DNA from: Serratia grimesii NBRC 13537
Lineage (GTDB): Bacteria; Pseudomonadota; Gammaproteobacteria; Enterobacterales; Enterobacteriaceae
Direction of reading: 5' to 3'
DNA: 64,000 nt
Assembly: GCF_001590905.1 (NCBI RefSeq)
Contig: NZ_BCTT01000005.1
Span: 1 to 64,000, forward strand
Both the position numbers and the translations under genes were made by a program. Below are positions 54,132-63,706 of the stretch, in pieces. The notes beneath the pieces were generated by a model. That model was not told where the DNA came from and ran no database searches. It was given only the letters and a program-made list of their open reading frames with translations. Within the stretch, counting starts at the first letter, position 1. Each line of letters opens with the position of its first letter.

Positions 54132-54887
54132 TTAGATAAACGAGTCGTCGTCGTTGTAATCGTCATCAGAGAAATCGGTATTGTCGTCGTTTTGATAATC
54201 CGCGTTCTGGAACCCATTATCCTGATTGAGGAAACGGCTATCGCCACCGTTATTAAAGGTATCGAGATTGTTGGATGCATCAAAATTACGCATTGCGCTG
54301 TCATCCACCGGTGTTGCCGGTGTCTCATCAATAATGTTCACAATCTCTTCCGGCTGAGAATGACGGAACATACCGGTTAGCATATCGGCTAGCACTACAC
54401 CGCCCGCTACGCCGGCTGCGGTCTGCAATGCGCCACCGAGGAACCCGCCGGCACGTGAAGGTGCTGCCTGTTGCGGTTGGCTGTAAGCGGGCTGTTGCTG
54501 TTGTGGCGCGTAGCCTGCTTGCGGCTGATTGTTCCAGGCTGCGTTGTTCTGTTGTTGTGCCTGATACTGCTCACGTGGGCTTGGGGTGTTGCGGTTCCCG
54601 CCACCAAACAGACCGGCCAGGAAACCGCCGCTGCTTTGCTGGTTGGCGTTATTTTGCTGCTGTTGGGCAATCTGGCTTTCCAGATCTTTCACCCGTTGGT
54701 CCAGTTGCTTCAGCGCCGCTTCCTGAATGATCATTGCCTGCGCCATGTAATAAGGTGCGGAAGGCTGTTCACGGATGTGCTGATTGATTTGCTGCTCTGC
54801 CTGGAGATCCCTCTGGCCTGTCTTGGTCTCGGCATCTTTCAAGCGGCCAAACAGACCATCGATAAGGCGTTGTTCTTCAGATTGCAT
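54132..54887 (-). CDS. DUF2076 domain protein
   Basis: 251 residues. N-terminal MQSEEQRLIDGLFGRLKDAE and a predicted coiled coil (ALKQLDQRVKDLESQIAQQQQNN), a Gln/Asn/Pro-rich centre with SSGGFLAGLFGGGN, a hydrophobic Gly/Ala stretch (FLGGALQTAAGVAGGVVLADML) and a very acidic Asp-rich tail. This is the DUF2076 layout; function unknown, possibly membrane associated. Single gene with its own terminator. Confidence 0.87.
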   Translation of the reverse strand: MQSEEQRLIDGLFGRLKDAETKTGQRDLQAEQQINQHIREQPSAPYYMAQAMIIQEAALKQLDQRVKDLESQIAQQQQNNANQQSSGGFLAGLFGGGNRNTPSPREQYQAQQQNNAAWNNQPQAGYAPQQQQPAYSQPQQAAPSRAGGFLGGALQTAAGVAGGVVLADMLTGMFRHSQPEEIVNIIDETPATPVDDSAMRNFDASNNLDTFNNGGDSRFLNQDNGFQNADYQNDDNTDFSDDDYNDDDSFI

Positions 54888-55013
54888 AGGATTACCTCAA
54901 GGAGATTAATAACGGTACTGGATGATCGATATCATCGGTAGCTCTCACCCTAGCGCGTTTGTATGAAGCAATAAATAAATGGCAGGTAAACCTGATTATG
55001 AATTTGTTACCAG

Positions 55014-55799
55014 TTACGGCAAAGGGATCAACATAACCAGTTTTAGCCCGCTGTTTTCCGCCGGATGAAACGTCAGTTGCCGAAAGCGTAGGGGGCCCTG
55101 CTGGGGATGTTCGAACACCCTTTCGCCACCTTCGCGTGCCATGACATCGTGTTGTTTCCACCAGTGGTTAAAAGCTTCGCTGTTGTGGGTCATATTGCGG
55201 ACGAAGGCACGCATCTCTTCGGTATTTTGGTGGTGGCTGGTTTCGGCGCGAAACTCGGCGACGACACGTCGCGCACGATCTTCCCAGTCGCTGACCAGCG
55301 TTTTCGCCAATGGGTGGAAAAACATAAAGTGCAGCAGATTGGGGGTGTTGGTTTGGCCTAGCCAACCGCTGAACAGGCTTTCTGCTGTTGCATTCCAGGC
55401 TGCGACATTCCAGGTGATATCCAGTAAATAGCAAGGCACTGACACCTGATGAACGCTTTGTAAAACAGCGCTATTAGCCGTTTCCTGATGCTGCTCTTGT
55501 TCGGGATCGGTCACCCGTGCCAGGGTAAATAGATAGTGGCGTTCGGCATGCCCCAAACGGAGTGCTTTGGCAATGCGTGCCAGTGTATGCGGAGATATGG
55601 ATACCTCTCGCCCCTGTTCAATCCAGGTATACCAAGTGGCACTAATGCCGCTGATTTGCGCCAGTTCTTCACGGCGCAGGCCACTGGTACGACGGCGTGG
55701 CGCGCTGGGTAAGCCCAGCATTTCCGGCGTAATGCGCTCACGGTGAGCTCGCAAAAAGGCACCGAGTGCTTTGGGGCCGGATAAGGCTTCTGATTGCAT
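55014..55799 (-). CDS. XRE-family regulator with MmyB-like ligand domain
   Basis: 261 residues. HTH (LGAFLRAHRERITPEMLGLPSAPRRRTSGLRREELAQISGISATWYTWIEQGREVSIS) followed by the MmyB-like domain (PCYLLDITWNVAAWNATAESLFSGW, NLLHFMFFHPLA, RQLTFHPAENSGLKLVMLIPLP). MmyB-type regulators bind fatty-acid-like ligands. Divergent from a methyltransferase gene (115 bases between), which is a plausible target. Confidence 0.9.
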   Translation of the reverse strand: MQSEALSGPKALGAFLRAHRERITPEMLGLPSAPRRRTSGLRREELAQISGISATWYTWIEQGREVSISPHTLARIAKALRLGHAERHYLFTLARVTDPEQEQHQETANSAVLQSVHQVSVPCYLLDITWNVAAWNATAESLFSGWLGQTNTPNLLHFMFFHPLAKTLVSDWEDRARRVVAEFRAETSHHQNTEEMRAFVRNMTHNSEAFNHWWKQHDVMAREGGERVFEHPQQGPLRFRQLTFHPAENSGLKLVMLIPLP

Positions 55800-55914
55800 A
55801 GACTGGTACCCCTGATACTAGGATAACTGCTTATATTGTACCCGTATATTAAGCTGATTATAGTAACAAAAGTCATCCGACACAGGCGTAAGCCATACAA
55901 TAAATGGGGCACAT

Positions 55915-56685
55915 ATGAGCAATAATAACAGTCATAAAAATGCGGTTGATCGTCAGTTTGGCGAGCAGGCCAGCGCTTATCTGACCAGCGCAGTCCATGC
56001 GCAGGGGAAAGATTTACAACGACTGGGGTTGTTGCTGGAGCCCCATGCCGACGCCAGGCTGCTTGATCTGGGCTGTGGTGCAGGACACGCCAGCTTTACG
56101 GCCGCGGCTAAAGTCGCGCAGGTGGTAGCCTACGACTTATCGGTACAGATGTTGACGGTAGTGAGCCAGGCGGCGGTAGATAAAGGTGTCAATAATATCC
56201 AGGTACAGCAGGGCGTAGCCGAATCACTGCCGTTTGATGATGCCAGCTTTGATCTGGTGATCAGCCGTTATTCGGCGCACCACTGGCATGATGTTGGTCA
56301 GGCGCTGCGCGAAGTCCGACGGGTGCTGAAACCGGGGGGAAAAGCCATCTTTATGGATGTGGTATCACCAGGGCATCCGTTGTTGGATATCTATCTGCAA
56401 ACTGTTGAAGTCTTGCGCGACACCTCACATGTCCGCAATTATTCACCGGGAGAATGGCTGAACGTGATAACAGAATCTGGGTTACAGGTACGAGAAGTCA
56501 CGTCAGATCGACTGTATCTGGAATTCAGCAGTTGGGTGGAACGTATGCGTACGCCAGAACATTTCGTTACGGCTATTCGCGCTTTTCAACAAGGGGTTTC
56601 TGACGATGTGCTGCAGCATTTCGCCATCCAGTCAGACGGGTCATTTACCAGCGATATCATGATGTTTGAAGTGAGCAAGGGATAA
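55915..56685 (+). CDS. Class I SAM-dependent methyltransferase (YafE/UbiE-like)
   Basis: 256 residues. SAM motif I LLDLGCGAGHASFTAA, motif post-I VVAYDLSVQML, motif II FDLVISRYSAHHWHD, and VLKPGGKAIFMDV, as in the UbiE/YafE group. Substrate unknown. Divergent from an MmyB-like regulator, which may control it. Confidence 0.88.
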   Translation: MSNNNSHKNAVDRQFGEQASAYLTSAVHAQGKDLQRLGLLLEPHADARLLDLGCGAGHASFTAAAKVAQVVAYDLSVQMLTVVSQAAVDKGVNNIQVQQGVAESLPFDDASFDLVISRYSAHHWHDVGQALREVRRVLKPGGKAIFMDVVSPGHPLLDIYLQTVEVLRDTSHVRNYSPGEWLNVITESGLQVREVTSDRLYLEFSSWVERMRTPEHFVTAIRAFQQGVSDDVLQHFAIQSDGSFTSDIMMFEVSKG

Positions 56686-56692
56686 ATAACGC

Positions 56693-56765
56693 CAGGGCAG
56701 CCAATATACCCTTCATCTTTCTGCAAGAGACACGCGGAAAGTCATCGGATATAGCGGCTGCCCTG
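56693..56765. repeat. 10-bp inverted repeat between methyltransferase and aqpZ
   Basis: CAGGGCAGCC (56693-56702) and GGCTGCCCTG (56756-56765) are perfect complements with 53 bases between. The interior starts with ATATACCCTTCATCTTTC, resembling the head of the dispersed repeats at 4682 and 46308. It lies between two converging genes and may serve as terminator. Confidence 0.45.
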
Positions 56766-56787
56766 ACAGAGCATTGCCGGGTATAAA

Positions 56788-57483
56788 TTACTTCTTGTCT
56801 TCCAACAGGCAGCGATAAATCAGGCCGCCGATAGCACCACCTACTAAGGGAACTAACCAGAATACCCAAAGCTGTTGCAATGCCCAGGTACCTTGGAAGA
56901 TGGCTACGCCGGTACTGCGTGCAGGGTTAACGGAAGTATTGGTTACCGGAATACTGATCAAGTGAATCAGTGTTAATGTCAAACCAATCGCCAGGGGAGC
57001 AAAACCTGCGGGTGCACGTTTATCTGTCACGCCATGAATAACAATCAGGAAGAATGCAGTCAGCACCAATTCAATGACGATAGCGGATTGCAGAGAATAA
57101 CCACCCGGTGAGTGTTCACCGTAACCGTTGGAGGCAAAGCCGCCAGCTGTTGCATCGAAACCTGCTTTACCGCTGGCGATTAAATACAATACCGCCGCTG
57201 CAGCAATCCCGCCAATAACCTGAGCAATCACGTAAGGAATAACATCTTTCGCGGCGAAACGGCCACCGGCAAACAACCCCACGGTAATGGCTGGGTTAAA
57301 GTGCCCGCCAGAAATATGGCCAACGGCATAGGCCATTGTTACCACGGTAAGACCAAAAGCGAGCGCAACACCGAGAAAACCAATACCCAGTTGTGGGAAT
57401 GCTGCTGCTAATACTGCGCTACCACAACCACCGAACACCAACCAAAATGTGCCAAAAAATTCGGCAAAAAGTCGCTTTGACAT
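56788..57483 (-). CDS. aqpZ: Aquaporin Z
   Basis: 231 residues, the E. coli length. Start at 57483 ([27 protein letters not shown]) with AGGATGG upstream; an ATG three codons earlier is possible. Both NPA motifs are present ([11 protein letters not shown] and [12 protein letters not shown]), with the narrow selectivity-filter sequence of water-selective aquaporins and the family's [15 protein letters not shown] loop. Inner-membrane water channel. Followed upstream by a long AT-rich spacer. Confidence 0.97.
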   Translation of the reverse strand: MSKRLFAEFFGTFWLVFGGCGSAVLAAAFPQLGIGFLGVALAFGLTVVTMAYAVGHISGGHFNPAITVGLFAGGRFAAKDVIPYVIAQVIGGIAAAAVLYLIASGKAGFDATAGGFASNGYGEHSPGGYSLQSAIVIELVLTAFFLIVIHGVTDKRAPAGFAPLAIGLTLTLIHLISIPVTNTSVNPARSTGVAIFQGTWALQQLWVFWLVPLVGGAIGGLIYRCLLEDKK

Positions 57484-57928
57484 AGATTCCATCCTACGGA
57501 AAATACTAACGGGCGTTAGCACTAAAAACTATAGAACACCTTTTTCAATTAATGCAGGTTTCTATCAGGATTTTCTTAATGCACCTTGAATAACGGTGGA
57601 TATTAAATCTCTGGGAATTAACTTTGTCTATGCGAATACGGCTATATTTTTCTAATTACGGTGCGTTTGCTGGTTTTTTTATCTCTGTTATAAGAATTTA
57701 CCCTAAGCTTAAGCGATAGGTTTTTTTTATGAAAAATAGCCAGCGTTAAATTTTAACTATCATATGTTTTTTCCATTGGTTTTGTCTGCGTTAATTGTTA
57801 ATTCCTATTTGCCATCTTTAATTTTCAAGATAATTCATGGCATTAGGGTTGCCTGTCATGACATTGTCATGTGAGGTTAATACATTGGCTAGTTGCCAAC
57901 CCTGCATTCTTAATTTTGAGCCATAACC
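57484..57928. other. AT-rich divergent spacer between aqpZ and the phytase-like gene
   Basis: 445 bases without a supportable gene, with several T-rich runs. It must hold the promoters of the two divergent genes, but I cannot place them with confidence. Confidence 0.5.
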
Positions 57929-59293
57929 ATGAAAATAAAATCGGTTTCACTGTTAATCAGTTCGTTATTTCCCCTGTTGTCTTATGCCGCCGCTGACGTC
58001 GAAGTTGCACGCTATATTGTCAGTTTTCCTGGTGGTGAGCGTGTGAGTTATCAGGGCGCTTTCGCTAAAAACTTCCCACAGGGATTACCGGTAGGGATAG
58101 GTTCGGGCCTGGTATTCAATGGCCGTGAAGGTAACGACCTGTTGTTGACCACTGTGACCGATCGAGGGCCGAATGCCGATGCGCCTGCGATCGGCGAACA
58201 GGACGCCAAAATTTTCGCTAACCCTGCTTTCGTCCCGCTATTAATGGATATTCGTGTCGGTAATGGCAAAGCCGTTGCCAGTAACTCACGCCCGCTGCAT
58301 GACCAGCAAGGGCCGATTAGCGGATTGCCATTACCGGCGGGTCTAATTGGCTCCACCAATGAAGTCGCGTTAAGCGACACGCTGAAAACCTTGCAGGGTG
58401 ATCGACGTGGGTTGGATACCGAAGGCATTACAGAGGATGGTAAAGGCGGTTATTGGCTGTGTGACGAATATGGCCCATTCCTGATCCACATCGACAGCCA
58501 AGGTAAGATCCTCGCCAAATACGGCCCAACAGCGGAGCAGGGCGAACTGGCGGTGGCTGGTGGATTGCCGAATATTATCAAGTGGCGTCAACCTAATCGT
58601 GGTTTTGAAGGCATTACCCGCCTGCCGGACGGGCGTATTTTGGCAGCGGTGCAGAGCACGCTCGATGTTGAGGGCAAAAGCAAGAACAAGGCACAGTTCA
58701 CACGTCTGATCAGTTTTGATCCCGTTAGTGGCAAAACGGCGATGTACGGCTATCCAATCGATATCGACAGCTATAAAAAGGCCAAAGACGCCAAAGTGGG
58801 GGACATTGTGGCTGTAGACAACCAACATATTCTGTTGGTTGAGCAGGGCAGCGATAAAAACAAACAGATGATCAACAAGATCTATTTGGTTGAACTCAGC
58901 CAGGCAACAGATCTGTCAGCTTTCGATGGTAAAGGCAAAGCATTGGAGTTTGATGATGCAAAGGAACTCGCCAAACGTGGTGTGACGCTGGCACAGAAAC
59001 GGGAAGTGGTCGATCTGCGTAAGCTAGGTTGGCAGCAGGAGAAAGTTGAAGGTCTGTCGCTGATCGACAATCGCACGTTGGCGGTAATTAACGATAACGA
59101 TTTCGGCCTGCAGGCCAGCCTGATTGATGCGGAGCCAAAGGCGAAGAAAATTGGCGATTATCAGTTGGATAAGCAGGGCAACCTGAACCTGGACGGTAAA
59201 TCAGTGCCAACCAGGATCGAATTACGCCCGCTGGAGAAACCGGAATCGCTCAGTGAACTGTGGGTCCTGACGCTGCCGCAACCGCTTAAGTAA
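57929..59293 (+). CDS. Secreted phytase-like esterase domain protein
   Basis: 454 residues with a signal peptide ending LLSYAA. Beta-propeller of the phytase-like esterase family: GSGLVFNGREGNDLLLTTVTDRGPNADAP, LDTEGITEDGKGGYWLCDEYGPFLIHID, NRGFEGITRLPDGRILAAVQS, VEGLSLIDNRTLAVINDNDFG. Acidic loops with repeated Asp/Glu may bind metal. Likely a periplasmic phosphoesterase; substrate unknown. Ended by a strong terminator. Confidence 0.88.
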   Translation: MKIKSVSLLISSLFPLLSYAAADVEVARYIVSFPGGERVSYQGAFAKNFPQGLPVGIGSGLVFNGREGNDLLLTTVTDRGPNADAPAIGEQDAKIFANPAFVPLLMDIRVGNGKAVASNSRPLHDQQGPISGLPLPAGLIGSTNEVALSDTLKTLQGDRRGLDTEGITEDGKGGYWLCDEYGPFLIHIDSQGKILAKYGPTAEQGELAVAGGLPNIIKWRQPNRGFEGITRLPDGRILAAVQSTLDVEGKSKNKAQFTRLISFDPVSGKTAMYGYPIDIDSYKKAKDAKVGDIVAVDNQHILLVEQGSDKNKQMINKIYLVELSQATDLSAFDGKGKALEFDDAKELAKRGVTLAQKREVVDLRKLGWQQEKVEGLSLIDNRTLAVINDNDFGLQASLIDAEPKAKKIGDYQLDKQGNLNLDGKSVPTRIELRPLEKPESLSELWVLTLPQPLK

Positions 59294-59301
59294 TCATCAC
59301 G

Positions 59302-59326
59302 ACAGGGGGCCTCGCCCCCTGTTTTC
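59302..59326 (+). terminator. Intrinsic terminator of the phytase-like gene
   Basis: Nine-base-pair stem ACAGGGGGC / GCCCCCTGT with loop CTC, followed by TTTCC, 9 bases after the stop codon. It is also close to the 3' end of the converging ltrA-like gene. Confidence 0.9.
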
Positions 59327-59331
59327 CTTCC

Positions 59332-60513
59332 TTATAAGATAGCGCCGTTGTGAGCTTGTTGTGCTCTGCTGCGTGAAATGCTTTCCCATACTGCGACCAC
59401 GACCATAATCAACGTGGTCAAACCGTTTACCATCAGTAAATCAGTGAGATAAGCAACCGGTGCCAGTACTGCCAGCGCGATAAGCCCCACCAGATGTGAC
59501 AGTGGGAAGCGGCGATAGACCAGTCTTTTGTACAAAGCATTGGCAAGCAGATAAATGGCCGGTCCAAAGAGCAATACCGCTGCCGTTACGTTGTTAATAT
59601 GTCCGTCGGGATGGGCAATAACCAGTTCGTTAGCAACGGCACAGACGATAATTGCACCTACCAGTACCACGTGCACATAGTGGAAGTTCGCACCCAATTG
59701 GCCAGGGTTTTCCGCTTGGCTGATGGCATGGCTGCCGGCTTTGCTGCTGGTATCAAAATAGACCCACCACATTGCCAGGCTACCGATAAACGCGACCAGA
59801 GATGCAATCAGTACCGGTGCAGTCCAGTACTCCATTTCGCTGAGGGTGGAGCCGGTAATCAGAATGGTTTCACCCAGCGCCACTATTACGAACAACTGGC
59901 AGCGTTCCGCCAGATGATGGCCTTCGATGGTCCATTCGCTGCTGCTGTCGGAGCGACCGAGCACGGGTAGACGAAAACCGAACATCGGTGAAACGTATTC
60001 GCACAGCACGGCTATTGCCCACAGCAACAGCCGATGATTGCCTTCCGTCAGTCCACCCAAGATCCAGAACACTGCCGAAATGCACATCCAACCGAGAATG
60101 CGGCGGAAGTTCTGTTTCAGCGGATGGTCAGCTGGCAGGAGATTTAAGACCACCAATGAGCGACCCACCTGGATCGCCACGTAAAACAGTGCAAACATCA
60201 GTCCGCGCTCGCCAAATGCTTGTGGTAACGCAGAAGAGGCAAATAGACCCAGCAGCATGATGGCGAACAGCAGGATGCGGATTGGCCGGGTATCCGGGTT
60301 AAACCAGTTGGTGACCCACGCTGTGTATTGCCACGCAAGCCAGACGGCGAACCATAACAACAGCGTTTCGAGCGCGCCTGTCAGCGTCAGGTGGTGCAGC
60401 AGATAGTGAGAAAGTTGGGTAACGGCAAAAACGTAAATCAGATCGAACAACAGTTCTGAAAATGACACTGAGGCACCATGGCCATCACGCACACGCAGTA
60501 AGGTTTGCGACAT
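59332..60513 (-). CDS. Low temperature requirement protein A family membrane protein
   Basis: 393 residues from the ATG at 60513, which has GGAAGGA upstream. About 10-11 membrane helices; the N-terminal VSFSELLFDLIYVFAVTQLSHYL is the LtrA family hallmark, followed by WLAWQYTAWVTNWFNPD and ERCQLFVIVALGETILITG. First described in Listeria as needed for growth in the cold; molecular role unknown. Single gene. The 308-base region upstream of it holds nothing I can name. Confidence 0.9.
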   Translation of the reverse strand: MSQTLLRVRDGHGASVSFSELLFDLIYVFAVTQLSHYLLHHLTLTGALETLLLWFAVWLAWQYTAWVTNWFNPDTRPIRILLFAIMLLGLFASSALPQAFGERGLMFALFYVAIQVGRSLVVLNLLPADHPLKQNFRRILGWMCISAVFWILGGLTEGNHRLLLWAIAVLCEYVSPMFGFRLPVLGRSDSSSEWTIEGHHLAERCQLFVIVALGETILITGSTLSEMEYWTAPVLIASLVAFIGSLAMWWVYFDTSSKAGSHAISQAENPGQLGANFHYVHVVLVGAIIVCAVANELVIAHPDGHINNVTAAVLLFGPAIYLLANALYKRLVYRRFPLSHLVGLIALAVLAPVAYLTDLLMVNGLTTLIMVVVAVWESISRSRAQQAHNGAIL

Positions 60514-60821
60514 AGGGAGTCCTTCCATAATGATAACCTTCAGAAATAGCGTAGTTCAGTCGCAGGGTGCTGAGAGAAGAATCTTAAAAGTGAAGGTTTT
60601 TATCTCCCATCGCCAAACGGACTTTTAATTGTCATCTGTCGGGGGTAGAGTGGCAGCATAACCCCGAATTACCCAGCCAAAGACATACCTGCACGCAATT
60701 CCTCCTTATTTTCATCACAATGATTGATGTTCTTTACATTGGATTACGTCTGCTTTCATTGCCTGATAGATAATTAACTCCACTGATACGAGAAAATAAA
60801 CAAAAACATCTGGAGCTTATT

Positions 60822-61106
60822 ATGAAACTATTACCTGGCATCGCAGCAGTTCTTTTGGCAGCCGCTTCATTTTCTTCCTTTGCAGCGCCGTTGTCATCAG
60901 TAAAACAGGTCAATACTGAACAGGCTAGCAGCATGCAAAGCCTTGGTGTAGTGTCGGTTTCCGGCATTAGTGGCTCTCCGGGTGATGCCGTTCACGCGCT
61001 GAAAGAAAAAGCTCAGGCGGATGGCGCCAGCAGTATCCGTATTATCGGGCTGGACACTCCGGGGGATTCCAGCGATTGGCGCGGTAATGCAGAAATATAT
61101 CGTTAA
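60822..61106 (+). CDS. DUF1471 (YhcN-type) small secreted protein
   Basis: 94 residues with signal peptide ending FSSFAAPL. Domain: QASSMQSLGVVSVSGISGSPGDAVHALKEKAQADGASSIRIIGLD...GNAEIYR, the DUF1471 fold. Paralogue of 16185-16439. These proteins are stress-induced, periplasmic, and linked to biofilm and acid or peroxide tolerance. ATG follows GGAGC. Confidence 0.87.
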   Translation: MKLLPGIAAVLLAAASFSSFAAPLSSVKQVNTEQASSMQSLGVVSVSGISGSPGDAVHALKEKAQADGASSIRIIGLDTPGDSSDWRGNAEIYR

Positions 61107-61350
61107 TCTCTTGGCATTAAATAAATTTCGGTCGCTGTAAATGGTGGCCGATAAAATAAACAGCTGTGGAATATAATCTGACCGGTAATGTTGTTGATTG
61201 ATTACCTAAAGATTATTTCCGCAGCTTTTTTTATTTTTCGTCTGTTGGTTGCATTTCATTACAACTGTGTCGGTGGTTTTAGGAAACATGTTAATGAATA
61301 CTTAAGGAATTGGGTTCAGATTGGTGGCTACTCAACGTAAGGAGGCCCCA

Positions 61351-61908
61351 ATGTTAAATGCGACACGGCTGCAACTGAAGAACCACTTTACCTATCTCCA
61401 GCAGTTTATGGCTTCACCACGTACTGTTGGTACGCTGGCGCCTTCGTCCCCTTGGTTATGCCAAGCGATGCTCAATCAGATTGAATGGACAGGCGCACTG
61501 TCGATTGCAGAGTTAGGCGCGGCTGACGGTGTGTTGACCAAACGTATATTGGGGCGTATGCGCGCCGATGCATCGCTTGAGGCGTTTGAAATTCAATCTC
61601 ATTTTGTGCATCAGCTGAGGAAAATTGACGACCGCCGTCTGCAGGTGATGGATCGTTCTGCCGAAGAGATGGCCCGTGACTACGACGTGGTGTTCTCTTG
61701 CCTACCGTTGTTGTCTATCCCGCTTAAAATCAGTATTCGCATTTTGCAACAGACACAGCAGTGCTTGCGTGCACGTAATGGCACGCTGGTGTTGTTTCAA
61801 TACAGCCATTTGTCGGAAAAACTGCTGTCTCGCTATTTCCATTGGAAACGGCTACGTGTGGTACGTAACTTTCCCCCTGCGCTGGTCTATATCTGCACGC
61901 CGCGTTAA
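61351..61908 (+). CDS. Class I methyltransferase of the phospholipid/rRNA-dimethylase-like group
   Basis: 185 residues from the ATG at 61351, preceded by AAGGAGG. LQQFMASPRTVGTLAPSSPWLCQAML is the typical start of small phospholipid N-methyltransferase-like proteins, then SIAELGAADGVLTKRIL as SAM motif I and YDVVFSCLPLLSIP as motif IV-like. True substrate unknown. Convergent with a GNAT gene: the two stops abut. Confidence 0.8.
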   Translation: MLNATRLQLKNHFTYLQQFMASPRTVGTLAPSSPWLCQAMLNQIEWTGALSIAELGAADGVLTKRILGRMRADASLEAFEIQSHFVHQLRKIDDRRLQVMDRSAEEMARDYDVVFSCLPLLSIPLKISIRILQQTQQCLRARNGTLVLFQYSHLSEKLLSRYFHWKRLRVVRNFPPALVYICTPR

Positions 61909-62370
61909 CTAAAGCTTTTTTTCCATCACCACCACGTCGCCGCCATATTGCTGGCGACGCTCTATGGTTTGCCAGCCCCAACCTGAATACAACGCCTCGG
62001 ATTTATCGGTAATCAGGTGCAGGACAGGGTGGTTGCGCTGGCGCGCCAGTTGCACGATGGCTGCCTCCAGACGCTGAGCAATACCTTGGCGTCTGTGGTC
62101 TGGGTGAACAAATACGCCTGCCAGCCAAGGGGAAAGATCCATCCGGTGATGATCGTCACTTGGCCATAGGCTAGCCATACCTAACGGGCATTCTCCCTCT
62201 AGCACCAACAGCGTGGTGTAGTCTTCACTGGGTTGCGTGCATTGGGCAAAACGTTGGCGTGTGCGTTCCAGTGAACCACCGCGCTGTGAGCCCCATTGAC
62301 CAAATGCCCATGCGGCACAGACGTCGCTAAAGTGGGGACATTCCACCAATGGAATAATACGTTGGGTCAT
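61909..62370 (-). CDS. GNAT-family N-acetyltransferase
   Basis: 153 residues from the ATG at 62370, with AGGAG 8 bases upstream. LLVLEGECPLGMASLWPSDDHH and the acetyl-CoA loop LAGVFVHPDHRRQGIAQRLEAAIVQLA, then HLITDKSEALYSGWGWQTIERRQ. Substrate unknown. It stands between the methyltransferase and the Fur-regulated iron operon. Confidence 0.87.
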   Translation of the reverse strand: MTQRIIPLVECPHFSDVCAAWAFGQWGSQRGGSLERTRQRFAQCTQPSEDYTTLLVLEGECPLGMASLWPSDDHHRMDLSPWLAGVFVHPDHRRQGIAQRLEAAIVQLARQRNHPVLHLITDKSEALYSGWGWQTIERRQQYGGDVVVMEKKL

Positions 62371-62536
62371 TTCTTCATCTCCTGGATTACCTGCCACTCT
62401 AGCCCACCTTTTATTGGATTATCGACCGATTTTTTAACTTTATAAAACCGGATTTACAGCGGTTTTGCATGTATCAGCGTCGAAACAGCGTAATTGAGCG
62501 GATTTGGCTCGTCCGGCGTGCGTTGTGATTGAAAGT

Positions 62537-62555
62537 GCTAATGAGAGTGATTATC
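62537..62555 (+). promoter_or_regulatory. Fur box before the second iron-uptake operon
   Basis: GCTAATGAGAGTGATTATC matches the 19-base Fur consensus at about 15 positions. It ends 35 bases before the ATG of the iron-siderophore binding protein, in the expected promoter position. Confidence 0.75.
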
Positions 62556-62590
62556 ATGCGCGCATATTCTTACGTTTATCCGGCCCATTC

Positions 62591-63706
62591 ATGCGCAATC
62601 CCCTCGTTTTACTGCTGCTTTCTCTGTTGCTCGGCGTTTTTAACGTTCAGGCGAAAATGGTGACTGATATCACTGGCCGTCAGGTCGAAGTGCCGGATAA
62701 CCCGCAGCGCATCGTGTTGGGCGAAAGCCGTATGTTGTATACGCTGGCATTATTGGAGCCGGGGAACCCCGCTCAGCGTATCGTCGGCTGGCCGGAAGAC
62801 ATGGCGCGTTTCGACGCGCAAAGCTGGCAGCTCTACACACAAAAATTTCCACAGATCAAAGCGATCCCTTCCATCAGCAAGGGGAATTTCCGCCAGGTTA
62901 ATAGTGAAAACCTGATCAAGTTGAAGCCGGATTTGGTGATTCTTGCGCGTTATGCGCGTGAGGAAGGTGACAGTGATTTGTTACTAAAAACGCTAAATAA
63001 AGCCGGAATTGCTGTGATCTACGTCGATTTGCGGGTCGACTTGCTTAATAACACCGTGCCGAGTGTTCGATTGCTGGGCGAGGTTCTCAATCGTCAGCAG
63101 CGGGCGGAGCAGTTTATCAGCTTCTACCAGCAGCATATGGCGGTAATCCAACAGCGATTGGCGGGCTACCAGGGGCCAAAGCCCAAGGTGATGCTGCATC
63201 TGCACCTTGGGCGGCGCGAAACCTGTTGTACTACGGCGGCACATGGCAACCTTGGTGATCTGCTGGCTTTTGCCGGCGGTGACAATATCGCCAATGCCAG
63301 CATCAAAGGCGTTTATGGTGAGCTGAACCCGGAAACCATTCTGACTGCCAATCCTGACATCTACATTGCCACCGGTATGGCTGGGCCAGAGGGCAAGCGT
63401 TTTTCCGATCTGCGCCTTGGGCCATTGGTCACTCAGAAGGACGCTGACGAAAGCTTTCGGCAGATCATGCAAAAGCAACCAATGCTCGCCAACCTGAAAG
63501 CGGTAAAAAACCACCAAGCCTGGAGCATCTGGCACAACTTCTATCTCAGCCCTTACCACGTTGTGGCGGTTGAGATGTTCGCTAAAGCTTTCTACCCGGA
63601 TCTGTTTGCAGACATCAACCCGCAGCAGACCTTTAAGCAGTTATATCAACAATTTTTGCCGTTACCTTTTTCAGGGACCTATTGGAGTCAGTTAAATAAT
63701 GAATAA
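62591..63706 (+). CDS. Iron-siderophore ABC transporter substrate-binding protein
   Basis: 371 residues from the ATG at 62591, selected because it opens into a signal peptide (MRNPLVLLLLSLLLGVFNVQA). Class III binding fold: TDITGRQVEVPDNPQRIVLGESR, IKLKPDLVILAR, GDNIANASIKGVYGELNPETILTANPDIYIATG. A CCTT pair (RRETCCTT) is unusual. A Fur box lies upstream. The stop overlaps the start of the TonB-dependent receptor gene by 8 bases, so they are co-translated. The cognate siderophore is unknown. Confidence 0.87.
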   Translation: MRNPLVLLLLSLLLGVFNVQAKMVTDITGRQVEVPDNPQRIVLGESRMLYTLALLEPGNPAQRIVGWPEDMARFDAQSWQLYTQKFPQIKAIPSISKGNFRQVNSENLIKLKPDLVILARYAREEGDSDLLLKTLNKAGIAVIYVDLRVDLLNNTVPSVRLLGEVLNRQQRAEQFISFYQQHMAVIQQRLAGYQGPKPKVMLHLHLGRRETCCTTAAHGNLGDLLAFAGGDNIANASIKGVYGELNPETILTANPDIYIATGMAGPEGKRFSDLRLGPLVTQKDADESFRQIMQKQPMLANLKAVKNHQAWSIWHNFYLSPYHVVAVEMFAKAFYPDLFADINPQQTFKQLYQQFLPLPFSGTYWSQLNNE

